This document shows positions 9,184 to 18,348 of a stretch of DNA of 64,000 nt, one piece after another; the first letter of the stretch is position 1, and the number at the start of each line of letters is the position of its first letter. The position numbers were made by a program, and so were the translations under genes. The notes beneath the pieces were generated by a model that was given only the letters and a program-made list of their open reading frames with translations, searched no databases and was not told the DNA's origin. The DNA is from Drosophila miranda (taxonomy: Eukaryota > Arthropoda > Insecta > Diptera > Drosophilidae): NCBI RefSeq assembly GCF_003369915.1, contig NC_046677.1:31018913-31082912 (forward strand), given 5' to 3'.

Positions 9184-12100
9184 TTATTCACGTTTTGCCC
9201 TACCAGTTACAATGCGCAGAAACAAGCTCGACGACGCACCTAAACCATCGCTCCTTTCTGAATCTGAGTGACGACGCACTGAATAGTTGTCTCCATTGTC
9301 GATTAATATCAATTGAGAAGTGCAACACTCTGCTGTTTTTCTGTTCGTATGAGCTGCAAAGAGCGAATGAGATCTGCGCCCCAATCTGCAATCAGACGCT
9401 TGCTTGTCCAATTCGGTGGAATTAGTTAAGGAAAAATGTTGACTAGCATATCCAATGTTCAGACCCAGCACTTGAGTTGCAAATTCCAAGACTTTCTCAG
9501 TGTTGGCGTCCTTATCCCAGCCGCCTCCATACTCGCGTTCTATGAGCTCAAAGTGTATGGCAAAGGGACCATCCTTGGGTTTAATCGTACTACGCACATC
9601 TGTCACAACAAATGTAAGAATTTGATCAAACAGGCCCAGGCTGATGGCCTCTTCGATAGCCGCATCATTGGCCAGCAGGCAGCCTAACACACGTCCTGTG
9701 CCTAGTTCACGGATGTTTACATGGTAAAAATTGTCCGCCCGCAGAAGTACAGTCATCACAATACGGCAGAGGGGTCGACAGCCAATTAGATCGATTACCT
9801 CGCTGATCAGATGGTCCAGCACGGGAAGGTCTTTATCTTGACAGAATTGGCACAAGGTCGACCCGCGACTTTGCAGGGAATGTTGCCCTAAGGTTTGGCT
9901 TGATTCGTTCATCGTAAGACGTGATGCAGAACTAGTTTTAAAATTCTCTCGCTGACTTAATGCGGCTGTAGGTGCTCTTTGTCCCTCCATTTCCATTTCT
10001 ATCATCTTGTCTTTTGACTGATTGAACCTGGTACGAGTTTTGACTCTTTTTCCCTCTTGCGGGAATGTCGATTTCATTGGAATCTCTTTTGTGTTTCTCT
10101 TGTTTATTTTCTGGACCGGACAACCGCACTCTTCCGTCTGGGTGGTGGGCTCCAATGTCTCTTCGCGCTTGGGTACCATGGACATATGCATAAATTGCTC
10201 TATCAGGCACTCGCACACTTCATCGTTCAGGTTCTGTCGGGACCCGGTGGAGATGACTTTGTCCTTGTCCAGTCGAGATGTGGTAGCTCTATCGCGGGAT
10301 GATCTCAAATCCTCAGAACCACAGTCTGCGTCTTGGTTTTTGGGTTTCACAAAAATTTGAATAAATTGTTCGAGTAAAGTATTGCATGCTTGTTCTTTTA
10401 AATTTTCCCTCGACGGGGTATCTAATGGGCCTTTCTTTAACTTCTGGAATTTGATTTCATACCGAGCTGAGATTTTACTCTTCTTGGAATTTACATCATC
10501 ACAAATTTTCACAGCATTATGAAACTGTGGGTTTTCCGATTTCTGCCTAGATGACCTAGAACTGCAATTTTTCCTGTTGCAAAAAGACTGTTCTTCAGAG
10601 AAAGATTCGCAAAGGCGTATTTCCTCATTTTTTTTTTTGTTAGACTTAAATAAATTTTCTATATTATCAGGTTTCTTTTCCTCCACTTTTAAGGATCTTA
10701 TGGAGCATTGCAGTTGTCTAAGAGAACTTTCCTGTTGGTTCATCTTCTGCTCCATGTCGAATATCTTTTGAAGTAATTCAGGAACGAGAGCGCACGTGGC
10801 ACATATCTCTCCATTTAGACTACCTACTGATTTATTTGAATCTTCATACTGTGTATTTTTATGACTTTTTCCCTTAGGTTTCGCTGTCTGGTTATTGTAA
10901 TCCTGCTCCGGAATTGTAAAAGAATCTTTATATTGCGTTTCTTTATGATATCGATCAGTCCCTGTGTAGTCTTTGTCCTCTTGCTTGGCTTGATTTTGAG
11001 GAGGAAGAAACTCATTGCTTGAACGAACCACAATTTGTGGACGTTTCCAAAAACGTTTCTCCGAACTTTTTGGAGGAGTATCTTGTTTCTTGGTTTTTAC
11101 GACCACATCTTTTGGAGTCTGTTTCTCGCGAGGTGTAATGGTTTCAGTTTGGGTGAAGGAATCGTTTGGAATTGCTATGTAAGTTTGGGTGGAGGAATCA
11201 TTGGGCCTTTTGGTATCTTTTTGGGTTGCACCAGAATATATGGAGCCCTGGGGAGAAGAATCTTTGGCAATAGGTACGTTATATTGGCTTGTGTCCGGAG
11301 TTCGTTTATTTTCTTGGTATCTTCCCGCCATGTCTCCGTAGCTTGATAATCCGCTTTCAGTGGAGTCCTTCGTCGCTAAGGACTGAGCGTCGGTATATAA
11401 CTTTGACTGCGAATTCTGATCTGCTATCTGCATCGTATGCTTCTTAGGGCATGGACCATCTATGCTCGATGTGGATGTGCAGTTGCAAGAACGTTCTAAA
11501 AGCTTTTTAGGGATCGGTTGTCTTTGAACCTTAGCGTCCTGCGTTCCAATGGGTTGGGTTTCATTGGAGGCATCGTTCAATGGGCAGCCACAAGGTAGAG
11601 AGGCTACATAATAATTGGGGATCGGTTTATTCTTGGTGGTCGAACCTGAATTATCCGAAATGTAGCCGCAAAGACATTCTATGGTCTGGGTGCCCACGGC
11701 ATGCATTGAGTTGGATGTTATATTAGAGTCTTCACTCGGTGTGTAGCTCAATGTATCTGCAACGAGCTCTTTGGGAACCGGCTGGTTAGCAATGGTTTCA
11801 GTTGAACTAGAAGGCTGCTCCTTTTCGTCGAGACCATCTTTACTCGTTGAGCAGCTGCAAAGCGATCCACCGCCAGGTAGGCGGATAAAATCCAAGCAGC
11901 AGGCTTGTAATTCGGGGCCCTCGCCATCTGCAAGAGAGAGAAATTGTCAAGTAATTACCCTTTTAGATCTACCTGTCGCGGCGAAGGGTGCGCTGGGAGT
12001 TGTATATAAAGAAGTCACTTATTAGCTAAAAGATAGTTCACAATTGGCAGCCGAAGAGTACAGAGTAAGATATACTGCGTCCCGAACGGAGAACTCAACT

Positions 12101-13577
12101 GACAAATCCTTCTATTTCAGATGAATCGCCGTCAACGACTGGAATTTGCCCTCACCCTGCTGCCCTATGACCCAATGACGGTGCAGCTGTCGACGGAACA
12201 GAAAAGAGTCGAGGACATCATTGCCCGTCTCCGCACAGACGACTCCTTCACCGAGGAGGAGAGCTACGACGGGAAGATGCGCCGCCTCAAAGATGCCGAG
12301 ACCGATACTTTTGTGGACCACACCATGCACGATATCGAGGTGTCCGATAACGGAAAACTGAGCACATTGGCTACTCTGACACTGGCTGCCGAGAGGCTGC
12401 TCAAAACCCAGCAGAGTGAGGACAGAATGTTCCAGGAAAACGACTTGGTCATCGATGGGGAGACAGCCTCGTCAGATGCAGACCAGGAGATCCTGATGAA
12501 GAGCACCATCAAGGCGGTAAATGAGATGAAGCTCAAGTTGCTGCAGCAATGGGAGCGGAACAAGCGGAAGGCCCTGGATCTGCTCACCATCGAGATTGAG
12601 AAGGTTCAGGCAATGGACCGGGATGATGCGCAACGGACGTCCCACTTTGAGATGTTCCGCGATGGGACTGAGGACCACAACACTTCTACACCCAGGACCA
12701 ATGACGAGGATTTGGGAATCGATGACGATGATGAAGACTATGTACCCGACAGTGAGAACAGCAGGAAACGCAAGCGCATCAAGAAACCCGTAACGTCCAC
12801 TCCAAATGCCAAGCGTCCGTGCCCCGACTTTGAGTTTGATCAGCATCCGAACTCGCCGATGGTAGTGATTGGTCCAAATGGCACTCAGGTGTCGCGCACC
12901 AGCTTAAGTGCCCTTAACTGGGACATGACAGGTCCCTCCATAACCCGCAAGTTGCTCTGCGAGATCTTTGACCGCGACACTCTCGCCCACCACACGCTGT
13001 CCGGCAAACCGTCCCCGGCCTTCAGGGACTGTGCCCGTCCCAGCAAGCAGCAACTGGATCCCCTCAAGGTGGCGGACCTTGTCTATCTGATGACCAATAC
13101 TCTGGACATGACACCGCGTGAGGTTCGCACAGCGATCACTACGAAGTGCGCCGACGAGAACAAGATGCTCCGTTCCCGCAGCCTGCGGCGACAGCGCAAG
13201 TCGAAGTAGTGATGAAACCATGTCGATCCTAAGTATAGCCCATAAGTATAAGCCCAGGCCCAGCCGCAAATATGGGGGGACACGCCCACGTAGCCAGTGC
13301 ATCGATATTAAAATAAAGTATTCCAATTCCTTATAACTTACCCGTGTCTTTGCTGTGTTTTGATTCGCTTTCAAGGAGCTGATCGCTGGGCGTGTTCTTG
13401 GGCGGTTGGCTGCGGCTCCTGAAAGACAGAATGGGGTATGAGACAGTACTATAAGCTGGCGATTGGGTCGTAGACGTACCCTCTCAGCAGCAATGTAAAG
13501 TTATCATAGAGAAGTCGATTTTTCCGTCGTTGACCATCAAGGCAGATATCGCCCAGTTGTCCCTTCGATTGACTCAT
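9184..13577 (-). CDS. Three-exon gene for a ~972-aa Cys-pair/TQT-motif scaffold-like protein
   Basis: Not recognised as a named gene. I join exon 1 (13577-13480, ATG in CAAAATG context), exon 2 (13418-13342) and exon 3 (11927-9184, stop). The introns are 61 nt (donor GTACGT, acceptor TTTCAG) and 1414 nt (donor GTAAGT, acceptor TTGCAG). Phases match (2 then 1): exon 1 ends LLLR+GG, exon 2 reads G-SRSQPPKNT...SKDT-G, and exon 3 starts AT to complete Asp. A long low-complexity N-terminal half carries four TQT motifs (about residues 138-140, 305-307, 317-319, 654-656), short Cys pairs (CSC, CLC, CGCP, CNC, CATC, CQFC), a coiled coil (about 441-473) and two copies of a NLxxxxCxxLxEQF motif (about 566-592 and 622-648). 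A compact C-terminal domain (about 745-860) contains MTVLLRADNFYHVNI and VVTDVRST. It may belong to a fly-specific DUF family (DUF4776 is a guess). A BEN gene lies nested in intron 2. Confidence 0.8.
12003..12047 (+). promoter_or_regulatory. TATA promoter of the BEN gene with a near-CCAATTGG site
   Basis: TATATAAA at 12003-12010, a start-like TTCACA at about 12037-12042, and ACAATTGG at 12040-12047. The last is seven of eight bases of the palindrome CCAATTGG that the BEN protein Insensitive binds. The leader is then interrupted by a 56-nt intron (12065-12120, GTAAGAT...TTTCAG) ending right at the ATG. Confidence 0.5.
12121..13209 (+). CDS. BEN-domain DNA-binding protein (BEN-solo, insv/Elba type)
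   Basis: A 362-aa nuclear protein with one C-terminal BEN domain at about residues 250-350. Landmarks are IGPNGTQV, NWDMTGPSITRKLLCEIF, LAHHTLSGKPSPAF, KQQLDP and REVRTAITTKCADENKM. Such BEN-solo proteins (Insensitive, Elba1, Elba2 in flies) bind CCAATTGG-type sites and act as repressors or insulator-boundary factors. The N-terminal half is helical with a coiled-coil-like stretch (about 125-165). An acidic run DDDDED lies at 201-206 and a basic nuclear localisation signal RKRKRIKK at 215-222. Length and layout fit Insensitive (about 376 aa from memory), but I cannot separate it from the Elba proteins. ATG 12121 is the first codon after a 5'-UTR intron. The whole gene, from TATA 12003 to AATAAA 13312, sits inside intron 2 of the antisense 972-aa gene. 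Confidence 0.92.
   Translation: MNRRQRLEFALTLLPYDPMTVQLSTEQKRVEDIIARLRTDDSFTEEESYDGKMRRLKDAETDTFVDHTMHDIEVSDNGKLSTLATLTLAAERLLKTQQSEDRMFQENDLVIDGETASSDADQEILMKSTIKAVNEMKLKLLQQWERNKRKALDLLTIEIEKVQAMDRDDAQRTSHFEMFRDGTEDHNTSTPRTNDEDLGIDDDDEDYVPDSENSRKRKRIKKPVTSTPNAKRPCPDFEFDQHPNSPMVVIGPNGTQVSRTSLSALNWDMTGPSITRKLLCEIFDRDTLAHHTLSGKPSPAFRDCARPSKQQLDPLKVADLVYLMTNTLDMTPREVRTAITTKCADENKMLRSRSLRRQRKSK
13312..13317 (+). terminator. Poly(A) signal of the BEN gene
   Basis: AATAAA about 100 nt after the BEN stop codon. Cleavage 10-30 nt downstream would fall right at the boundary of the antisense exon 2 (ends 13342), so the nested gene fills its host intron almost completely. Confidence 0.6.
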
Positions 13578-14569
13578 TTTGGAGCGACAGCCAGATAAAA
13601 TAATTTGGATTTGGATTGATGCTAAAATGCACGCTATAACATGATATTGATCTTTCGAAAGCTGTTGTTGCCCGCGGTCTACCAACAACCTTATGACAAC
13701 TCACAATCGCTTGTGCATTTCATCGTGTGAACATTAATTCATTTAACCTAAAAATAAATATGACAGACAGAAGAATAATTTTATTCCAATCAGGTAATTT
13801 GATTCGAATAAACATCAGTTCAGTCGATACAGTGATTCCACACCCAAGTTCTGTGATATATATAGTAGTGCTGGGTAAAAATCGTTCGTTCATTTCTGTT
13901 CGTTCGATTAACTCGCTCTTTTGAGTTCATCGTTGGTTTTTGTTCTTAGTTATTGTTAGAATATTTCGATTTATTTCTTAGAAAATATTTTTTCCATATC
14001 AGATAAAAAACAGAAAGCCAAAACTAACTAACGAACAAAATTTAACGATTAGATGAACTTAATTAGTTCGTTCACTACAGCGAATAGTTATTTTTGGTTC
14101 GATAATTCATAGGGTGTGGCCACTAACCATACAGTATAGTGATGTAAATTTGAATGAAAACATCATGTCGATGTCCATCGATGTTGTCAAAATCAAACAT
14201 CGATGTTGGATTGATACATCGGATTTATTCTTCGATGCATCGATTATAAAACCGAATATTCAACAAAGGAAAAATTAAACTTGAGCTTTCATAGCAGTCT
14301 TTTACATATCATAGGACTAAACGAAACAATATTTAACATAAAAGAAATGATTATGCTTTCGTAGCAGTCTTTTACATATCACTGTAGATATCATCAGAGA
14401 TAACTAATATTTCAAATAAGTACTATTTGTCAATGCTTTGCAAAAACCAAAATGCGGATTAGTCGCACAGGTGAAAAAATTGCAAGCAATTGTGAGTATT
14501 CGTCTGGCATAATTAATAATTAATCGCATTAATTAAAGTCAAATCTTTGCCAGAATCAAGTTAACCACG
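13578..14569. other. Intergenic region upstream of the 972-aa gene and the RING array
   Basis: AT-rich and non-coding. It holds GTTCGTTC-type words (about 13880-13950), a cluster of CATCGATG palindromes at 14176-14205 followed by a TATAAAA at about 14245, and a 30-bp direct repeat with a 70-bp period (14283-14312 and 14353-14382, core AGCAGTCTTTTACATATCA). The stretch CCATACAGTATA near 14126 resembles one in the RING spacers, so this flank is a diverged relative of the array spacer. Confidence 0.5.
14176..14245. promoter_or_regulatory. CATCGATG palindrome cluster
   Basis: Two perfect CATCGATG sites (14176-14183, 14198-14205) and a third partial one, GATGCATCGAT, at about 14234-14244, followed by TATAAAA. 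The words resemble DREF/BEAF-type sites (TATCGATA, CGATA) without matching exactly. The cluster is present only upstream of RING copy 1, not in the repeated spacers. Confidence 0.35.
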
Positions 14570-15382
14570 ATGGGGGACACCAATGATGACGTAAATGATT
14601 TGATTGAAATCAATATGCACACTTCTGAAGAATTCCAGGGCGACGCATCGCCATTGGAGCAGCCGCAAGAGAACGATCGAGAACGTGAGAATAGCCGCTG
14701 TCAGGAGGCGAAAGATCACGATCTTGAGAATCAGCAGGCCCAACCTGATGAAAACCTTAAACAAGACACGCAGCAGGAGAAGAGTGTCGTGGAGGACCCC
14801 ACGGTGATAATTCAGAAGCTTCAACAACAAATGGAGGAGCTTCAGAAGAACAGTCAGCAGCTACTCAATCAACTTGCAGAGATCAAATCGCAAAATGTAT
14901 CGATTCAGAAGACAAATAACGAGCTTCAGCCTCAAAACCCTCAAGTGGACGAGGCATCTACAAAAGTTAACCAAATTCTAAAAAAATTAGAATGGCAGAT
15001 TTCCAAAAATGCGACCTTAGAAGACCATCTGGAAGAGCAGGACAAATCCACGAAGTTTATCATTCAGGAACTAGAACAGCAAATTGCAGAGCTTGATCTT
15101 GGTCTTTTCCGCAATGAGCTTGAGGAGAAGGAGCGTGCATACCTAGAGGAAGTAGGCCGACTGAGACAGAGAGTTGATAACCTTTACACCAATATTACGT
15201 GTTCCCTTTGCCAAGCTCCCTGGACATCTGAGGGGGAACATCGTCTGATTTCGTTGTACTGTGGACATCTATTTGGGAAAAGATGCATTGAGCGACTCTC
15301 TGAATGCCCAATTTGCGGATTGGGATTTGGTTCAACAGATATGCGCTACATCTATGGTCGCAACATCTTGCCAGCAGATTAG
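14570..15382 (+). CDS. Coiled-coil RING protein, array copy 1 (RFWD3-like RING)
   Basis: A 270-aa single-exon protein and likely E3 ubiquitin ligase candidate. Residues 1-75 are acidic and Gln/Glu-rich, about 78-205 form a coiled coil, and the C-terminus is a RING: C211-x2-C214, C231-G-H233, C239, C246-x2-C249. The usual fifth ligand (two residues after H233) is Gly236. CGHLFGKRCI followed by a basic tail ending IYGRNIL closely recalls the RFWD3 RING (CGHLFG.RC... and a following ...YAR.L), which also lacks that cysteine. Flies have several short testis-type relatives of this RING; which one is orthologous I cannot say. AATAAA is at 15417. It differs from copies 2 and 3 in about the first 45 nt of the gene, in its upstream region and by F180 versus L180. 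Confidence 0.88.
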   Translation: MGDTNDDVNDLIEINMHTSEEFQGDASPLEQPQENDRERENSRCQEAKDHDLENQQAQPDENLKQDTQQEKSVVEDPTVIIQKLQQQMEELQKNSQQLLNQLAEIKSQNVSIQKTNNELQPQNPQVDEASTKVNQILKKLEWQISKNATLEDHLEEQDKSTKFIIQELEQQIAELDLGLFRNELEEKERAYLEEVGRLRQRVDNLYTNITCSLCQAPWTSEGEHRLISLYCGHLFGKRCIERLSECPICGLGFGSTDMRYIYGRNILPAD

Positions 15383-16052
15383 CTGGTTTACTATTGTACT
15401 TTGCAACCCTTTAATCAATAAATCTTACTTTTGGTTTGTGAAGAAACCTACAAAAATGCATTATTATCATAAATCATCAATAAACTGAAAAAAAGGTTCT
15501 TTGTTTATTCAAAATATGTTAATTTGAATGTTTCTGCATCATCGTGGGGTACAGGGGCCCAAAGGGATATAATTGCATACATTACATATGTACATATGAA
15601 TGTACATAAATGTGCAATTTATTTACTTAGCAGCAGAGTGCAGAGCATATGTACATACATACATAGCAAGATTAACGACTATGTTCATCCATTTACTTAC
15701 AGAAATAGTAGTTCTAATATGTTTATTACAACAAATAACAAAAAAAAAATTTTAAAATTAACGTGTAGAAACTATTTGGTGGTCAGACATTTCGTGCTGG
15801 CACACATATGCTTTGAACAAAATATCGGGGGAAGACCCAAAATAAAATACCAAAACGTTCTTATACATATAATAGCACTAGCCATACAGTATACTGCACT
15901 TTGGTATTTTTTAGTTCATATTTTGTTTGCTGGGCTGGCAGCACTTCTATTAAAATTGCGAGCAGAGTTGGAAAAAAATCATTTGTCTCGCATTTATTAA
16001 CAAATATTCGCATAAAATAAAGTCAATTTCTCATCGGAATCAAGTAAACGAC
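15383..16052. other. Array spacer 1
   Basis: A 670-bp AT-rich spacer with AATAAA at 15417-15422 and TACATATGTACAT repeats. It appears identical to 16866-17535 and 18349-19018. A 158-codon open frame (15524-16000) is present but starts in the repeat-rich zone and has AT-driven composition, so it is not called as a gene. Confidence 0.7.
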
Positions 16053-16865
16053 ATGGGTGACTCCAATAATGATGTAATCGATTTGATTGAAATCAATATG
16101 CACACTTCTGAAGAATTCCAGGGCGACGCATCGCCATTGGAGCAGCCGCAAGAGAACGATCGAGAACGTGAGAATAGCCGCTGTCAGGAGGCGAAAGATC
16201 ACGATCTTGAGAATCAGCAGGCCCAACCTGATGAAAACCTTAAACAAGACACGCAGCAGGAGAAGAGTGTCGTGGAGGACCCCACGGTGATAATTCAGAA
16301 GCTTCAACAACAAATGGAGGAGCTTCAGAAGAACAGTCAGCAGCTACTCAATCAACTTGCAGAGATCAAATCGCAAAATGTATCGATTCAGAAGACAAAT
16401 AACGAGCTTCAGCCTCAAAACCCTCAAGTGGACGAGGCATCTACAAAAGTTAACCAAATTCTAAAAAAATTAGAATGGCAGATTTCCAAAAATGCGACCT
16501 TAGAAGACCATCTGGAAGAGCAGGACAAATCCACGAAGTTTATCATTCAGGAACTAGAACAGCAAATTGCAGAGCTTGATCTTGGTCTTCTCCGCAATGA
16601 GCTTGAGGAGAAGGAGCGTGCATACCTAGAGGAAGTAGGCCGACTGAGACAGAGAGTTGATAACCTTTACACCAATATTACGTGTTCCCTTTGCCAAGCT
16701 CCCTGGACATCTGAGGGGGAACATCGTCTGATTTCGTTGTACTGTGGACATCTATTTGGGAAAAGATGCATTGAGCGACTCTCTGAATGCCCAATTTGCG
16801 GATTGGGATTTGGTTCAACAGATATGCGCTACATCTATGGTCGCAACATCTTGCCAGCAGATTAG
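16053..16865 (+). CDS. Coiled-coil RING protein, array copy 2 (chimeric start)
   Basis: A 270-aa protein with the same coiled coil and RFWD3-like RING as copy 1 (Gly236 in place of the usual fifth ligand; L180). The 5' flank and first nine codons (MGDSNNDVI) match copy 4, while everything from about codon 12 onward matches copy 1. It is therefore a recombinant of the two, with the switch inside 16080-16086. AATAAA is at 16900-16905. As far as I can read, it is identical in sequence to copy 3. Confidence 0.9.
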   Translation: MGDSNNDVIDLIEINMHTSEEFQGDASPLEQPQENDRERENSRCQEAKDHDLENQQAQPDENLKQDTQQEKSVVEDPTVIIQKLQQQMEELQKNSQQLLNQLAEIKSQNVSIQKTNNELQPQNPQVDEASTKVNQILKKLEWQISKNATLEDHLEEQDKSTKFIIQELEQQIAELDLGLLRNELEEKERAYLEEVGRLRQRVDNLYTNITCSLCQAPWTSEGEHRLISLYCGHLFGKRCIERLSECPICGLGFGSTDMRYIYGRNILPAD

Positions 16866-17535
16866 CTGGTTTACTATTGTACTTTGCAACCCTTTAATCA
16901 ATAAATCTTACTTTTGGTTTGTGAAGAAACCTACAAAAATGCATTATTATCATAAATCATCAATAAACTGAAAAAAAGGTTCTTTGTTTATTCAAAATAT
17001 GTTAATTTGAATGTTTCTGCATCATCGTGGGGTACAGGGGCCCAAAGGGATATAATTGCATACATTACATATGTACATATGAATGTACATAAATGTGCAA
17101 TTTATTTACTTAGCAGCAGAGTGCAGAGCATATGTACATACATACATAGCAAGATTAACGACTATGTTCATCCATTTACTTACAGAAATAGTAGTTCTAA
17201 TATGTTTATTACAACAAATAACAAAAAAAAAATTTTAAAATTAACGTGTAGAAACTATTTGGTGGTCAGACATTTCGTGCTGGCACACATATGCTTTGAA
17301 CAAAATATCGGGGGAAGACCCAAAATAAAATACCAAAACGTTCTTATACATATAATAGCACTAGCCATACAGTATACTGCACTTTGGTATTTTTTAGTTC
17401 ATATTTTGTTTGCTGGGCTGGCAGCACTTCTATTAAAATTGCGAGCAGAGTTGGAAAAAAATCATTTGTCTCGCATTTATTAACAAATATTCGCATAAAA
17501 TAAAGTCAATTTCTCATCGGAATCAAGTAAACGAC

Positions 17536-18348
17536 ATGGGTGACTCCAATAATGATGTAATCGATTTGATTGAAATCAATATGCACACTTCTGAAGAATT
17601 CCAGGGCGACGCATCGCCATTGGAGCAGCCGCAAGAGAACGATCGAGAACGTGAGAATAGCCGCTGTCAGGAGGCGAAAGATCACGATCTTGAGAATCAG
17701 CAGGCCCAACCTGATGAAAACCTTAAACAAGACACGCAGCAGGAGAAGAGTGTCGTGGAGGACCCCACGGTGATAATTCAGAAGCTTCAACAACAAATGG
17801 AGGAGCTTCAGAAGAACAGTCAGCAGCTACTCAATCAACTTGCAGAGATCAAATCGCAAAATGTATCGATTCAGAAGACAAATAACGAGCTTCAGCCTCA
17901 AAACCCTCAAGTGGACGAGGCATCTACAAAAGTTAACCAAATTCTAAAAAAATTAGAATGGCAGATTTCCAAAAATGCGACCTTAGAAGACCATCTGGAA
18001 GAGCAGGACAAATCCACGAAGTTTATCATTCAGGAACTAGAACAGCAAATTGCAGAGCTTGATCTTGGTCTTCTCCGCAATGAGCTTGAGGAGAAGGAGC
18101 GTGCATACCTAGAGGAAGTAGGCCGACTGAGACAGAGAGTTGATAACCTTTACACCAATATTACGTGTTCCCTTTGCCAAGCTCCCTGGACATCTGAGGG
18201 GGAACATCGTCTGATTTCGTTGTACTGTGGACATCTATTTGGGAAAAGATGCATTGAGCGACTCTCTGAATGCCCAATTTGCGGATTGGGATTTGGTTCA
18301 ACAGATATGCGCTACATCTATGGTCGCAACATCTTGCCAGCAGATTAG
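17536..18348 (+). CDS. Coiled-coil RING protein, array copy 3
   Basis: The 270-aa product and the whole 1483-bp unit look identical to copy 2, including the spacer. The RING ligands are C211, C214, C231, H233, C239, C246 and C249. Such identity implies a very recent duplication, ongoing gene conversion, or an assembly artefact of a longer or shorter array. AATAAA is at 18383-18388. Confidence 0.9.
   Translation: MGDSNNDVIDLIEINMHTSEEFQGDASPLEQPQENDRERENSRCQEAKDHDLENQQAQPDENLKQDTQQEKSVVEDPTVIIQKLQQQMEELQKNSQQLLNQLAEIKSQNVSIQKTNNELQPQNPQVDEASTKVNQILKKLEWQISKNATLEDHLEEQDKSTKFIIQELEQQIAELDLGLLRNELEEKERAYLEEVGRLRQRVDNLYTNITCSLCQAPWTSEGEHRLISLYCGHLFGKRCIERLSECPICGLGFGSTDMRYIYGRNILPAD

Larger units (their letters stand above)
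7619..11945. repeat. Right copy of the direct segmental duplication
   Basis: Same orientation as 1-3487. This copy carries intact reading frames and continues on both sides into the rest of both genes (left to 7232, right into the intron and exons upstream of the 972-aa gene). It is therefore likely the parental arrangement. The right breakpoint is inside the 1.4-kb intron, 18 nt upstream of the last-exon acceptor. Confidence 0.95.

Noticed and set aside
15524..16000. 158-codon open frame in the RING spacer, repeated identically in three spacers
   Set aside because: Its identity across copies is explained by the tandem duplication. It starts beside TACATATG repeats, has AT-driven composition and no recognisable domain. 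It would deserve another look only if transcripts or codon-level conservation appear.
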